This document shows, piece by piece, positions 8,837 through 15,978 of a stretch of 33,674 bases of DNA. Source of the stretch: a virus. The notes beneath the pieces were generated by a model that was not told where the DNA came from, made no database searches, and saw only the letters and a list, made by a program, of their open reading frames with translations. Made by a program: the position numbers and the translations under genes. The first letter of the stretch is position 1, and each line of letters starts with the position of its first letter. The DNA lies in IMG/VR virus record IMGVR_UViG_3300006802_000283, positions 1-33,674 of that record; one strand, 5' to 3'.

Positions 8837-10317
8837 TAGTAACCAGTGCTTTCGCACATCCCTTGATAGCTAAGTCCGCTTTCTTGATACTCATCGTAGT
8901 ATTCTTCCTGCTCCATCTCGTGAACCGTTTCGGCTTCATAGTACTTATCAACCGTTAGTCCTATATAGGCAAAAGCGTCAAAATAGTCGTCGTGTTTCCC
9001 GCGTGGCCCAGAGGGGGTCATGGTCATTAACTCGGTTTTCATGTCAATGTACCAATCGGCATGTTCGTTGAATCGTACACCGCCCGCTCGCATGGTTTTC
9101 TGTATCGAGCGTCCGCGTGTAGTTTTCGACTTGGTAGGCGTTATCTTCCTGATATTTAAAAAAGTTCCTTCCCGGATCATGGCACGATTTAACGATGGAC
9201 CAATCGCTTTGTCAATTTTCTCTGTCTCGAAGGTAAATATCTCCGGGTCATACCGCTTCTGTACCGAGATTAGTTCGTTAATTATCTCATCGGCATCCCA
9301 CCGGCCACGTCGCGTATCCACGATATGGATAACCCCGTTCTCATCCATGCCAGCAACCACGATTACCGTATAGTCGGCTTTTTCTTTCTCCGAAATCGCG
9401 AAATCAGCCGCTGCGAAATACTTTTTATGAGAGCTATAATCCTCGGTATCCATCGGGATAAAGTCTTGCTCACGGAAGAAAGTTGCGCCTTCAGGTATAG
9501 GATTATTAAGGTATTCTTGAGCATAGCCTTCTATGTTTCCGTCTTCTTCATACCCAAGCCGAATCTCCCGAAGTCGAGCTTCGTCGTATTTCTCCGGCCA
9601 AAGCAGATCAGTGAAATCTTTGTTGTGTGCAGCAAACCGTAAGGAAGACCAAGCTCTGTTGTTGAGTAACCTGTTAAGCATTGAATCCAAGTGCAAGATC
9701 GTACCAACTATTCGATACGTACAGGTATCTGATCCGCAGGGTAATAGCGCGTTGTTAAACCAATTACGAAACTTCTCTCGGCGCTCAGGGTTCATACAAA
9801 TCTCGTCATTTTCTAAGTCATCGCCAATAACTAGATTAGGACGTTTGTTACGCCAGTTAAGACCCCGAACTTTTTGTTCCGAGCCTTTGGCCATTAGCCG
9901 AAACTGATGACCGTCCTTGGTTCGGACGATAACGTCCGTCTCCGTATCCTTATTAAACTTCTCAATACCGAACTCTGTCCGTATGAGTTCGTTTTCCATC
10001 AATTCCACTTTGATGTTATTAAGAAACTGCGTTGCCTGACCCTCCGTATCCGATACGATGAGCACGTAATCCTTGATACGAAACAGCACGTTAGCAAGTG
10101 TGTAGGCTAGTGTGATAGCAGTTGACTTGGCGGAGCCACGAGGAGCTGCCATAGCAACTAACCGATTTTCCGAACAACATAATTCCCACATTTTGTTATG
10201 AAATGGGGGAGTTGCTTTGGGGCTATCATAGCGCGATAAGAGAAATAGCTGCACAAACGACCATATGGCGTCTGCACTTAGCTTAATCTCAGTGGATGCT
10301 GTGCTGTCTTCCGTCAT
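8836..10317 (-). CDS. terL: terminase large subunit
   Basis: The 493-residue packaging motor has an ATPase half with Walker A APRGSAKST (58-66) and Walker B LVIGDDLEND (162-171), in which the usual D-E pair reads D-D-L-E. The nuclease half has the RNase H-like acidic residues in AAADFAISE (D305), FTFETEK (E364) and GKHDDYFDAF (D443, D444, D448). The length is standard. It cuts concatemeric DNA and drives it into the prohead through the portal encoded next. The gene overlaps the preceding small gene by 29 bp and ends in TAATG with the portal. Confidence 0.97.
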   Translation of the reverse strand: MTEDSTASTEIKLSADAIWSFVQLFLLSRYDSPKATPPFHNKMWELCCSENRLVAMAAPRGSAKSTAITLAYTLANVLFRIKDYVLIVSDTEGQATQFLNNIKVELMENELIRTEFGIEKFNKDTETDVIVRTKDGHQFRLMAKGSEQKVRGLNWRNKRPNLVIGDDLENDEICMNPERREKFRNWFNNALLPCGSDTCTYRIVGTILHLDSMLNRLLNNRAWSSLRFAAHNKDFTDLLWPEKYDEARLREIRLGYEEDGNIEGYAQEYLNNPIPEGATFFREQDFIPMDTEDYSSHKKYFAAADFAISEKEKADYTVIVVAGMDENGVIHIVDTRRGRWDADEIINELISVQKRYDPEIFTFETEKIDKAIGPSLNRAMIREGTFLNIRKITPTKSKTTRGRSIQKTMRAGGVRFNEHADWYIDMKTELMTMTPSGPRGKHDDYFDAFAYIGLTVDKYYEAETVHEMEQEEYYDEYQESGLSYQGMCESTGY

Positions 10318-10648
10318 CTAAAACCTGGATTACTTTTTTATAGGTAACTTTGTACAGTGCGATAGCTGTGTCGAGAGACTCAACCGTGTCGTATAGCATG
10401 ACCTCTTCGCTATCATGCGTGGTTCCTTCCTCGGTATGCGCTTGAAACGCGACTGACAGGTAATCGGGATTTGACCGGGGGAGAACACGGAAATATAGAG
10501 TGGTCGTTTCCGGGTCCAGATCCGCGCCAAAGTTAAGGGAGACTTCCTTGTCATACTCTTCTTCCATGCGATTTAGAAAAGCTTCATATACCTCGCCCCA
10601 GGTAAAGTTATTTTGGCCGACGTATTTGTCGAAATCGAATTTAGCCAC
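10289..10648 (-). CDS. conserved hypothetical protein upstream of terL
   Basis: The 119-residue protein is acidic, with mixed helix and strand: NFTWGEVYEAFLNRMEEEYDKEVSLNFGA, then 'TTTLYFRVLPRSNPDYLSVAFQAH' and a helical end. No motif is recognised. It overlaps terL by 29 bp and the upstream 69-residue gene by 8 bp, so it is part of the packaging transcript. A packaging or head accessory role is only an inference. Confidence 0.6.
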   Translation of the reverse strand: MAKFDFDKYVGQNNFTWGEVYEAFLNRMEEEYDKEVSLNFGADLDPETTTLYFRVLPRSNPDYLSVAFQAHTEEGTTHDSEEVMLYDTVESLDTAIALYKVTYKKVIQVLDDGRQHSIH

Positions 10649-10850
10649 GGCTAGACTCCTTTTTCATTGATTTGTAAATGTCGCGTTTACATCCGGGGGC
10701 ATACACTGTTGTGTAATGCGTGTCCCACAGAGGATCGCCGTTTTGATCTCGACCAATTTCAACTTGGTGAGGGTGGTGCATCGGCACATCTTCCATCTTG
10801 GCGATGTTTTCTGCCTGACGTCGTAGTTTTTTGGCGTGTTTGCCGTTCAT
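10641..10850 (-). CDS. small basic protein, unknown function
   Basis: The 69-residue protein has a basic N-terminal helix (NGKHAKKLRRQAENIAKM) followed by a His-rich stretch and YTTVYAPGCKRDIYKSMKK at the end. AGGT lies 8 bases before the ATG. It is the first gene after the 322-base gap that follows TerS and is coupled to the next gene by an 8-bp overlap. No family is recognised. Confidence 0.6.
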   Translation of the reverse strand: MNGKHAKKLRRQAENIAKMEDVPMHHPHQVEIGRDQNGDPLWDTHYTTVYAPGCKRDIYKSMKKESSRG

Positions 10851-10962
10851 AAGTAGATACCTGTATAAAAAGTGTACAATTAACGCCCTTTAATTTTGTG
10901 CTATCGTCGGAAACAGGGACTAGATCAAAAAGAAGGGAGCTGATTTGCCCCCCTATCCCCCT

Positions 10963-10980
10963 TAAGTTACTGATTCTAAA
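10963..10980 (+). repeat. TAAGTTAYTGATTCTAAA repeat, copy 1
   Basis: Matches the copy at 16678-16695 at 17 of 18 positions. Both lie in the two long intergenic blocks of the minus-strand operons. A shorter relative (GTTGATTCTAAA) is at 16627-16638. Confidence 0.7.
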
Positions 10981-11086
10981 CGGCTTTTTAGCTATGCCAT
11001 GCCGCCGATTACTACGCTAGCCGCAAACTGTATAAATAAGGTATACGCTTTGCTATTCGCGCCCTGTTTGGGGAACACCCCCCTTA

Positions 11087-11157
11087 TAAATCAGTGCCTT
11101 ACAATTTAACATAATATACATTATGCGTAATAGAATAAGGTAGATAAATCAGTGGCT
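11087..11157 (-). repeat. pair of TAAG(G/C)CACTGATTTAT direct repeats
   Basis: Two minus-strand copies about 57 bases apart, TGTAAGGCACTGATTTATA and TGTAAGCCACTGATTTATC, differ at two positions and share TAAGNNACTGATT with the 18-base repeat at 10963. The palindrome CATAAT-N4-ATTATG lies between them. They start shortly after the TerS stop codon. Confidence 0.65.
11110..11125. promoter_or_regulatory. CATAAT-N4-ATTATG palindrome
   Basis: A perfect 6-base inverted repeat with a 4-base centre in the TerS-downstream gap. This size fits a dimeric protein binding site. No binding protein can be assigned. Confidence 0.4.
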
Positions 11158-11172
11158 TACAGTGCTGGTATT

Positions 11173-11754
11173 TTAGTCGTTTTCGGGTTTATCGTCTATT
11201 CGGACAGATTCGCCGTTTATGGCCTGTTTTTCTATGTTTTCGCGAAAATTGAGCAGTTTATTCATTACCTGAGCTAGTTGATCAGTATTGCCGGTGATTT
11301 TATTAGGTAAATTGTGTTCGATGCGTAGTTTATCGTATGTGATCCCGGCGACGGTGGCTAAGTCCTTGCCAGACATACGTTTCCTAACCGCGCTACCATC
11401 TTTCAATATCTGTTCGTCGCCGTTTTCGATGCGGTCTAGTAGTTCAGCTTGTGACTTTTCTATAATTTTGTAACTACGCGCTGTGTATTCCGCCGATTTT
11501 TCGGCTCGAAGCACTCCTAACTGGGAATCCCACCATGGTGCGTTACGCTTCCAATAATCAATAGTGTTCTCAGGGACACCAGTTTTACGAGACGTGCCCT
11601 TGACCGATCCATCAATAAAATAAGTAGTAATTACGTCAATCTTAGTGTCCAGGCTGTACGCATTCCCGCGTGGCCACTCGAGCATATCCTTATATATAGC
11701 GGCTCGCTGTGCCTCCATATCGTCTATTTCTGCGATTGCTGTATTTTTGTCCAT
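11173..11754 (-). CDS. terS: terminase small subunit
   Basis: The 193-residue protein has an N-terminal helix-turn-helix at about 44-72 (IDGSVKGTSRKTGVPENTIDYWKRN) resembling the DNA-binding part of small terminases, then a helical central part (75-110) for ring assembly and a flexible acidic C-terminus. It is the first gene of the leftward packaging operon, starting opposite the early rightward operon. TerS recognises phage DNA and stimulates TerL. The long gap between it and the other packaging genes is unusual. Confidence 0.85.
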   Translation of the reverse strand: MDKNTAIAEIDDMEAQRAAIYKDMLEWPRGNAYSLDTKIDVITTYFIDGSVKGTSRKTGVPENTIDYWKRNAPWWDSQLGVLRAEKSAEYTARSYKIIEKSQAELLDRIENGDEQILKDGSAVRKRMSGKDLATVAGITYDKLRIEHNLPNKITGNTDQLAQVMNKLLNFRENIEKQAINGESVRIDDKPEND

Positions 11755-11811
11755 AATTCGACGCTCTCTAACGCTCTATAAGCCGTTTTTTAAACTCGAC
11801 CCATGCCTTGG

Positions 11812-11835
11812 TATACCCCAAAAAACGGGGGTATA
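11812..11835. promoter_or_regulatory. TATACCCC hairpin in the TerS leader
   Basis: TATACCCC and GGGGTATA form an 8-base perfect inverted repeat with an 8-base A/C-rich loop, lying in the 5' leader of terS. It could be an operator or an RNA hairpin influencing TerS expression. Confidence 0.4.
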
Positions 11836-11856
11836 TAAATTTTATTTGGGTGGTAT

Positions 11857-11939
11857 AAAAACATTCATTGCAATATTTTACTTGACACGCCGATAAAAGC
11901 AACAATATGGCTTGTAAATCGGTTGGGAACCTGTATACT
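11857..11939. promoter_or_regulatory. divergent promoter/operator region, terS versus early operon
   Basis: Rightward: TTGTAA (11912-11917), 16 bases, TATACT (11934-11939), giving a start near 11946 before the membrane-protein gene. Leftward: TTGCTT, 16 bases, TAAAAT (about 11900 to 11873). The element AAAACATTCATTGCAATAT (11857-11875) is repeated at 17 of 19 positions at 19036-19054 in the Cro/repressor promoter region, and GCTTGTAA (11910-11917) is also found there. Shared control by the phage repressor and Cro-like proteins is inferred. Confidence 0.65.
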
Positions 11940-11989
11940 TGAATCATCAAGCGTTACTTGTAAAACATTAAATAAATGAGGTGTATAAA

Positions 11990-12205
11990 ATGATTAACTT
12001 AATTAAAACATTCGCAATCGAGTATTTAAAAGCCGCATTTTTTATCGGCCTACCGCTACTAGTGCTAAGCACCTGGATAGCCTACGGCACCTTAGCACCG
12101 TACATGCCAGAGTTGACCGTTTTAAATGCAGCTAAAACGCTAGCAATCTGGATCAGCGCGGCGTGCGTACTACCCGCGCTAATCGGCGCATCGATCGAGT
12201 ACTAA
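11990..12205 (+). CDS. two-helix membrane protein
   Basis: This 71-residue product has two hydrophobic segments, AAFFIGLPLLVLSTWIAYGTL (about 15-35) and TLAIWISAACVLPALIGASI near the end. The ATG at 11990 was chosen because GAGGTG lies 8 bases before it; the in-frame GTG at 11981 is part of that ribosome binding site. It is the first gene of the early rightward operon. No family is recognised; it would sit in the inner membrane. Confidence 0.7.
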   Translation: MINLIKTFAIEYLKAAFFIGLPLLVLSTWIAYGTLAPYMPELTVLNAAKTLAIWISAACVLPALIGASIEY

Positions 12206-12258
12206 ACAACACGGCCAAGGAAGGCCGTTACTACCAACCAACTAAGTGAGGTAACGAA

Positions 12259-12465
12259 ATGGAAATCATTTTAAACAAGAGCAATATTGAGGCCGGATAT
12301 TTAAAACGCATGAACAACGGGGGATTCTTGGCCGGTAGGAATAAACATCACGCTACCTACTTTACCACAGCACAAGACTGCTATGACCATTATCGACTAG
12401 TTTACGATATAACAAACGATCATTTTGCTTTTAACATCTGCTACCACGTCGAGGATTTTATCTAA
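12259..12465 (+). CDS. small hypothetical early protein
   Basis: The 68-residue protein has a clear GTGAGGT ribosome binding site. It contains basic and aromatic residues (KRMNNGGFLAGRNKHHATYFTT) and no membrane segment. No family is recognised. It lies between the membrane-protein gene and the DUF932 gene. Confidence 0.6.
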   Translation: MEIILNKSNIEAGYLKRMNNGGFLAGRNKHHATYFTTAQDCYDHYRLVYDITNDHFAFNICYHVEDFI

Positions 12466-12474
12466 CGCAACGTC

Positions 12475-12519
12475 TAGCGCTTTGGTAACTCAGAGCGCTA
12501 CGCGATGCAATAACGCATC
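12475..12519 (+). promoter_or_regulatory. two hairpins in the DUF932 leader
   Basis: TAGCGCT-N12-AGCGCTA (12475-12500) and GATGC-N6-GCATC (12504-12519) precede the ribosome binding site of the DUF932 gene. There is no T-run, so they are not ordinary terminators. RNA processing or stabilising roles are possible. Confidence 0.45.
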
Positions 12520-12548
12520 ACTCAACAAGATTAAACGAGGTGTATATC

Positions 12549-13370
12549 ATGACTGTACTAAATTGGATCAGACCAAACAAGCCTTTAACACGCGACGACC
12601 TGCGAACCTATATCCCGAGTGCATTTGCTCGCGACGCTATCGATGTAACTAATCGTTACGTGTCAATCCCTACGATTGACGTACTAGACAACCTAGCCGC
12701 TGGACATTGGTTACCAGTTGCAGCGAAGCAACAAAACAGCAAAAAACATCAACACGCATTGCACACGATACGATTGCGACATCAAGATGACATCATTAAA
12801 AGCGCGTCGGACATTCACGTAGGTGAAACAATCAATGAAATTTGGCTAACAAACTCACATAACGGCCGATCGAGTTATCAACTACACGCCGGATTATTCC
12901 GCAAAGTATGCGCCAATGGTTTGATCGTCGGCGAGTCTACATTGTCAAGTGTTAAAGTGCGACACGTGTCTAGCGCACGCGATGATGTTTACACGCATCT
13001 AACGCGACTGGCGCAACAACTACCGCGAGCACTTGACGTCGTTAATCAATTGCAATCGGTGCGGTGGACGCATGCCCAGATTAATGACTTTGTCCAACAC
13101 GCGCTTAGTTTGCGGTTTGATTGCGATGTTTATCAGTTTGATACTAATGACGTTATTCGACCGCGACGTTATAACGATAATGACGCAACGGCTTGGGGTA
13201 TCTTTAACCGTGTCCAAGAAACGTTAATCCGTGGTCGAGTGTCAGGTACTAAACTTGACCGTGAAACAAACGAACGCGAACGGGTACATATGCGACCGTT
13301 GAACGCAATCACGGAAACAACTCGCGTGAATACTCAATTGTGGGATCTGGCGTTAGAACACGCAAGTTAA
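12549..13370 (+). CDS. DUF932 family protein
   Basis: The 273-residue product matches the DUF932 phage/plasmid family: ASDIHVGETINEIWLTNSHNG in the first half, the signature FRKVCANGLIVGESTLSSVKVRHV (about 122-145), and a C-terminal AWGIFNRVQETLIRGRV followed by RPLNAITETTRVNTQLWDLA. The start at 12549 uses ACGAGGTG upstream. Members are common in phage early regions and plasmids; the biochemical role is not established. Its position as the largest early gene suggests a host-takeover or DNA-related function. Confidence 0.85.
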   Translation: MTVLNWIRPNKPLTRDDLRTYIPSAFARDAIDVTNRYVSIPTIDVLDNLAAGHWLPVAAKQQNSKKHQHALHTIRLRHQDDIIKSASDIHVGETINEIWLTNSHNGRSSYQLHAGLFRKVCANGLIVGESTLSSVKVRHVSSARDDVYTHLTRLAQQLPRALDVVNQLQSVRWTHAQINDFVQHALSLRFDCDVYQFDTNDVIRPRRYNDNDATAWGIFNRVQETLIRGRVSGTKLDRETNERERVHMRPLNAITETTRVNTQLWDLALEHAS

Positions 13371-13376
13371 TAACTT

Positions 13377-13409
13377 AATACACACTTAATTACCTATTAG
13401 GTGTGTATT
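13377..13409 (+). promoter_or_regulatory. hairpin between DUF932 and next gene
   Basis: AATACACAC and GTGTGTATT form a perfect 9-base stem with a 15-base loop. No T-run follows. It may protect or process the polycistronic message. Confidence 0.5.
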
Positions 13410-13445
13410 GCGGTGTTAACTTAAATAAAACGAGGTATTAATAAA

Positions 13446-13985
13446 ATGAAGACTAAATATTATGATCTCTACAATGATCCAGGGCATGCATGGCTAAAAG
13501 TACCACGGAAAGAAGTATCGCGAGCCATGCACCTATTAACTAGCTGCAGTTATGAACGTGGCGATTATGTGTACCTTGAGGAAGATTGCGACCTGATCAC
13601 GTTTATAAACTTAAAACTTAATGAGGGTGTCGAAGTGCTATGCCGCGAGCATATCAGCTCAAAACGTTCAAAGATCCGAAGGTATGACACCTTGCGCGCT
13701 CGTGTGTCTTACCAAATAACCCGGTACACCTATGTGCCTTCTATGGTTGGCGACTACTGGGAATCAACCAACGACGAATCGAGCGTAACTGTACAAAAAT
13801 CGGAAACTTGGGGACATTGGCATGCTTACTGTCTGACTCTCTCCGACACACATACTAATTTTATTTATCAATTGGATAAATGTTGTGAAGGTCAAGTAGT
13901 CTGCACTTGGTATTACATTAACGGAATGTATAAAGACACATACGATGATGCATTAAAGTTAACCGTGAGAGGTGTAAAACAATGA
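13446..13985 (+). CDS. early phage protein with conserved N-terminal domain
   Basis: The first 75 residues (YYDLYNDPGHAWLKVPRKEV...SYERGDYVYLEEDCDLITF) match a widespread small phage/plasmid domain of unknown function. The remaining 100 residues have Trp/Tyr-rich segments (ETWGHWHAYCLTLSDTHTNF) not recognised. ACGAGGT precedes the start. The stop overlaps the next start (ATGA). It may be a fusion of a known small domain and an unknown one. Confidence 0.7.
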   Translation: MKTKYYDLYNDPGHAWLKVPRKEVSRAMHLLTSCSYERGDYVYLEEDCDLITFINLKLNEGVEVLCREHISSKRSKIRRYDTLRARVSYQITRYTYVPSMVGDYWESTNDESSVTVQKSETWGHWHAYCLTLSDTHTNFIYQLDKCCEGQVVCTWYYINGMYKDTYDDALKLTVRGVKQ

Positions 13986-14554
13986 CAAAACCGATATTAG
14001 CAATATCGCCAGGTAATAAAAAGCTTGGACGAATCCCAAATATAAGCACAATACCTGTTAAAGATTGCGGAAATTGTAGCGCATGCATGCATGATTGCTA
14101 TGCTTTAAAAGCTTGGCGAATGTATCCCAATGTGCGCGACGCTTGGAAGAAAAACAGCAAAGCGTTTCATTTTGATTCGTTCCATGCCTTTAATTATGTG
14201 CATGAGTATCTAGTCAAGAAAAAACCCGCTTTTTTTCGTATTCACCAAGCTGGTGATTTTCTTGACCAAAACAATTTAAACGCTTGGTGCAATATAGCGC
14301 GCGGGCATCCGGGAACTAAATTCTTGGCATTTACTAAAATGCATGATTTAGACTTCGGCGACGTGCCAGATAATTTGGCAATCGTGCTAAGTGTTTTTCC
14401 TGCAATGGATTTACCTTTGCAAGGTATGCCGATTGCATTTTTACAGGACGGGACCGAGGCACGCATACCACAAAATACGTTTGTGTGTCCTGGGCAATGC
14501 AAAGATTGTAAACATTGTTGGGACAAAAAAAGCGTTGTTTTTAACAAACACTAA
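13982..14554 (+). CDS. GP88-like cysteine-rich protein
   Basis: The 190-residue protein starts with ILAISPGNKKLGRIPNIST, followed by CGNCSACMHDCYALKAW (28-44), and has a C-terminal CPGQCKDCKHCW. This agrees with the phage 'gene product 88' family, whose members have an N-terminal SxGNxKLG motif and metal-binding cysteines. The middle (FRIHQAGDFLDQNNLNAWCNIA) resembles the family core. Biochemical function is unknown; a metal or Fe-S cluster is suggested by the cysteines but not shown. It is translationally coupled to the preceding gene. Confidence 0.75.
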   Translation: MTKPILAISPGNKKLGRIPNISTIPVKDCGNCSACMHDCYALKAWRMYPNVRDAWKKNSKAFHFDSFHAFNYVHEYLVKKKPAFFRIHQAGDFLDQNNLNAWCNIARGHPGTKFLAFTKMHDLDFGDVPDNLAIVLSVFPAMDLPLQGMPIAFLQDGTEARIPQNTFVCPGQCKDCKHCWDKKSVVFNKH

Positions 14555-14564
14555 TCGGTGACTT

Positions 14565-14654
14565 ATGAAACTTATACAACTATTTTTAATCGGGTTAACT
14601 GCGCTAGTTGCTTGTTTAGCGATTAGCGCGGTTGTCATTGCAATACTAAATTAA
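14565..14654 (+). CDS. 29-residue single-helix membrane peptide
   Basis: ATG at 14565 with GGTG upstream encodes MKLIQLFLIGLTALVACLAI followed by a short hydrophobic end, one membrane helix. It lies between two clear genes in an operon with several other tiny membrane proteins. No family is recognised. Confidence 0.5.
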   Translation: MKLIQLFLIGLTALVACLAISAVVIAILN

Positions 14655-14667
14655 ACAAGGTGACAAC

Positions 14668-14949
14668 ATGACTAAACCACAAGACACGCATTACACATAC
14701 TTATCAACCGTACCCAGCACGCACGCGCAAAGCGTGATTGCTTTTATTGACCATGAGCAACGCCAGATTGGTTTTATTTATAATTTTCTCGGTAGTTGGT
14801 ACGCCGCGACAGATCCAAACCGTTTAGTTGATACCACGCTGAACGTTTCAACGGGTTGCCAATACCGCCAGGATGCAGCCGACTTGTTGCGCGATAACTT
14901 TTACAAGATCGACGCATTAACTAAAAAATACCAACACTATTTTAAATGA
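14668..14949 (+). CDS. small hypothetical early protein
   Basis: The 93-residue soluble protein has an AAGGTG ribosome binding site and a central SVIAFIDHEQRQIGFIYNF strand-rich region followed by a helical end. No family is recognised. Confidence 0.65.
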   Translation: MTKPQDTHYTYLSTVPSTHAQSVIAFIDHEQRQIGFIYNFLGSWYAATDPNRLVDTTLNVSTGCQYRQDAADLLRDNFYKIDALTKKYQHYFK

Positions 14950-14960
14950 GGTGAGCAACT

Positions 14961-15077
14961 ATGGAAAACTTAAAAAATACTTTAACCGGGTTAGGCATTG
15001 GCTTACTTGCTGGCGTACTAACTAGCGGTCTGCTGATGATCTTCCTATCCATTATTGATCGAATTTATTTTATGTAA
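14961..15077 (+). CDS. 38-residue membrane peptide
   Basis: ATG at 14961 follows ATGAGGTGAGC. The product MENLKNTLTGLGIGLLAGVL continues as a hydrophobic helix and ends DRIYFM. It is one predicted membrane segment. The good ribosome binding site and close spacing to the next gene argue for a real gene. Confidence 0.55.
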   Translation: MENLKNTLTGLGIGLLAGVLTSGLLMIFLSIIDRIYFM

Positions 15078-15086
15078 GGGGGTATC

Positions 15087-15272
15087 ATGTACACTATTAA
15101 ATCGCAAGATTTACACCAAGGGCAAACGATTATCGAGAGAACTAGCACTGGCGTGGAACACTTATTCACCATAGAAAGCCTACACACTACCAAGTGCGGT
15201 GTGTGGGTAAGGTGTAACACCGATACCAATTCAAAATTTTTTGAATACGATGAACGGGTGAACGTTTTATAG
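15087..15272 (+). CDS. last gene of the early operon, hypothetical
   Basis: The 61-residue protein has an AAGGGGG ribosome binding site and predicted beta strands (GVEHLFTIESLHTTKCGVWVRCN), perhaps a small barrel. An intrinsic terminator starts 42 bases after the stop. No family is recognised. Confidence 0.65.
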   Translation: MYTIKSQDLHQGQTIIERTSTGVEHLFTIESLHTTKCGVWVRCNTDTNSKFFEYDERVNVL

Positions 15273-15314
15273 AAAGTTATTTGACGCCGTAACCGTTTAA
15301 ACCTAGCCAAATTT

Positions 15315-15353
15315 AACCGGGTTGACTACTTTTACATGGTCACCCGGTTTTTT
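15315..15353 (+). terminator. intrinsic terminator of the early operon
   Basis: AACCGGGT(T)GAC pairs with GTCACCCGGTT around a 12-base loop and is followed by TTTTTT. It closes the rightward transcript and faces the leftward terminator at 15494-15571. Confidence 0.9.
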
Positions 15354-15493
15354 ATTGGCTAAATTATGATCTATTTATTTTCTTTATACCCTATCAATTT
15401 TTTCAATTCTGAACAAAAAACCAACACGATCGAGAAAAAAAAATAGTAAACAGGGCAAAGCGCAAATTTTCGTTGGAAATCAAAAAAGTGTTA
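15354..15493. other. non-coding spacer between convergent operons
   Basis: A/T-rich with several A-runs. The 15273-15588 gap as a whole holds the two facing terminators and nothing else that looks coding. Confidence 0.6.
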
Positions 15494-15571
15494 AAAAAGG
15501 ATGCCTGCCAGCGAAGTGAGGTGTACCTGAAAGTTCCAGGATTTTGAGGGGGGTGGGGTCGGCAGACATCC
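15494..15571 (-). terminator. intrinsic terminator with long structured loop
   Basis: On the minus strand GGATGTCTGCC (15571-15561) pairs with GGCAGGCATCC (15509-15499), one mismatch, and TTTTTT follows at once. The 51-base loop contains a smaller CCTG-N7-CAGG hairpin. It ends the transcript of the secreted-protein gene at 15589. The long loop could also mark a structured RNA ending in a terminator. Confidence 0.7.
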
Positions 15572-15588
15572 AAAGCCCATACTACCAC

Positions 15589-15888
15589 TTAAACACATTT
15601 TTGGGTTCTAACCTGACAAATTAATTTACCGGGTCCACAAACCGACTTAGGGTCACGGAAAAACTCAGCAATCAACGGCGCTACCCATCTTGGAATAGCG
15701 GGGAAGTGTACCTTCTCCCCTCGAAGCATGCCCTCAAACATGAAAACATTACCTGCAATCGATCCGAACACTTTTACTTTTTTATCACAAAAAACCCGAA
15801 ACGTTAAACTATCAGGTGGAGGACCGATATCGTCAAACGCACCCACATTAAAGCAAACCAGTAACAGTATTACAAGCAGAGTTTTCAT
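15589..15888 (-). CDS. secreted small cysteine-containing protein, moron-like
   Basis: This 99-residue protein has a signal peptide: MKTLLVILLLVCFNVGA, likely cleaved before FDD. The mature part is about 80 residues with four Cys (CDKK, CGPG, ICQ, KCV), so disulfides are possible, and a central FPAIPRWVAPLIAEFF segment. It has its own near-consensus promoter (TTGACA/TATACT) and terminator, unlike its neighbours. That independence is typical of 'moron' genes expressed from a prophage to alter the host. No family is recognised; periplasmic location is inferred. Confidence 0.7.
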   Translation of the reverse strand: MKTLLVILLLVCFNVGAFDDIGPPPDSLTFRVFCDKKVKVFGSIAGNVFMFEGMLRGEKVHFPAIPRWVAPLIAEFFRDPKSVCGPGKLICQVRTQKCV

Positions 15889-15950
15889 AGACTTTCCTTA
15901 CATGGGTATCAATCCTTTCAATTGACGCTTTTTTTGACAATAGTTAACTC

Positions 15951-15978
15951 AGTATAGTTGAGTGCTTTACTATGTCAA
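15951..15978 (-). promoter_or_regulatory. near-consensus sigma70 promoter of the secreted-protein gene
   Basis: On the minus strand TTGACA (15978-15973), 16 bases, TATACT (15956-15951); the start would be near 15944, 55 bases before the ATG. It lies at the 3' end of the Q-like gene. ACTCA-N7-TGAGT (15947-15963) covers the -10 box and could be an operator. Confidence 0.75.

Larger units (their letters stand above)
10851..11172. other. 322-base non-coding gap inside the packaging operon
   Basis: No convincing gene lies here, although it sits between TerS and the rest of the packaging operon. It holds a CATAAT-N4-ATTATG palindrome (11110-11125), two minus-strand copies of TAAGNCACTGATTTAT (about 11087-11103 and 11143-11157), a plus-strand copy of TAAGTTACTGATTCTAAA (10963-10980), and minus-strand G-runs (GGGGG-ATA-GGGGGG, around 10945-10962). 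It could contain the packaging start site, an internal late promoter or an antitermination site; the sequence does not decide between these. Confidence 0.6.

Noticed and set aside
11768-11950. 60-codon minus-strand frame in the terS/early promoter region
   Set aside because: It covers both promoters and the shared operator element, has no ribosome binding site and no family resemblance.
15403-15588. 61-codon minus-strand frame downstream of the secreted-protein gene
   Set aside because: It lies across the terminator hairpin and A-runs, has no good ribosome binding site and is low in complexity.
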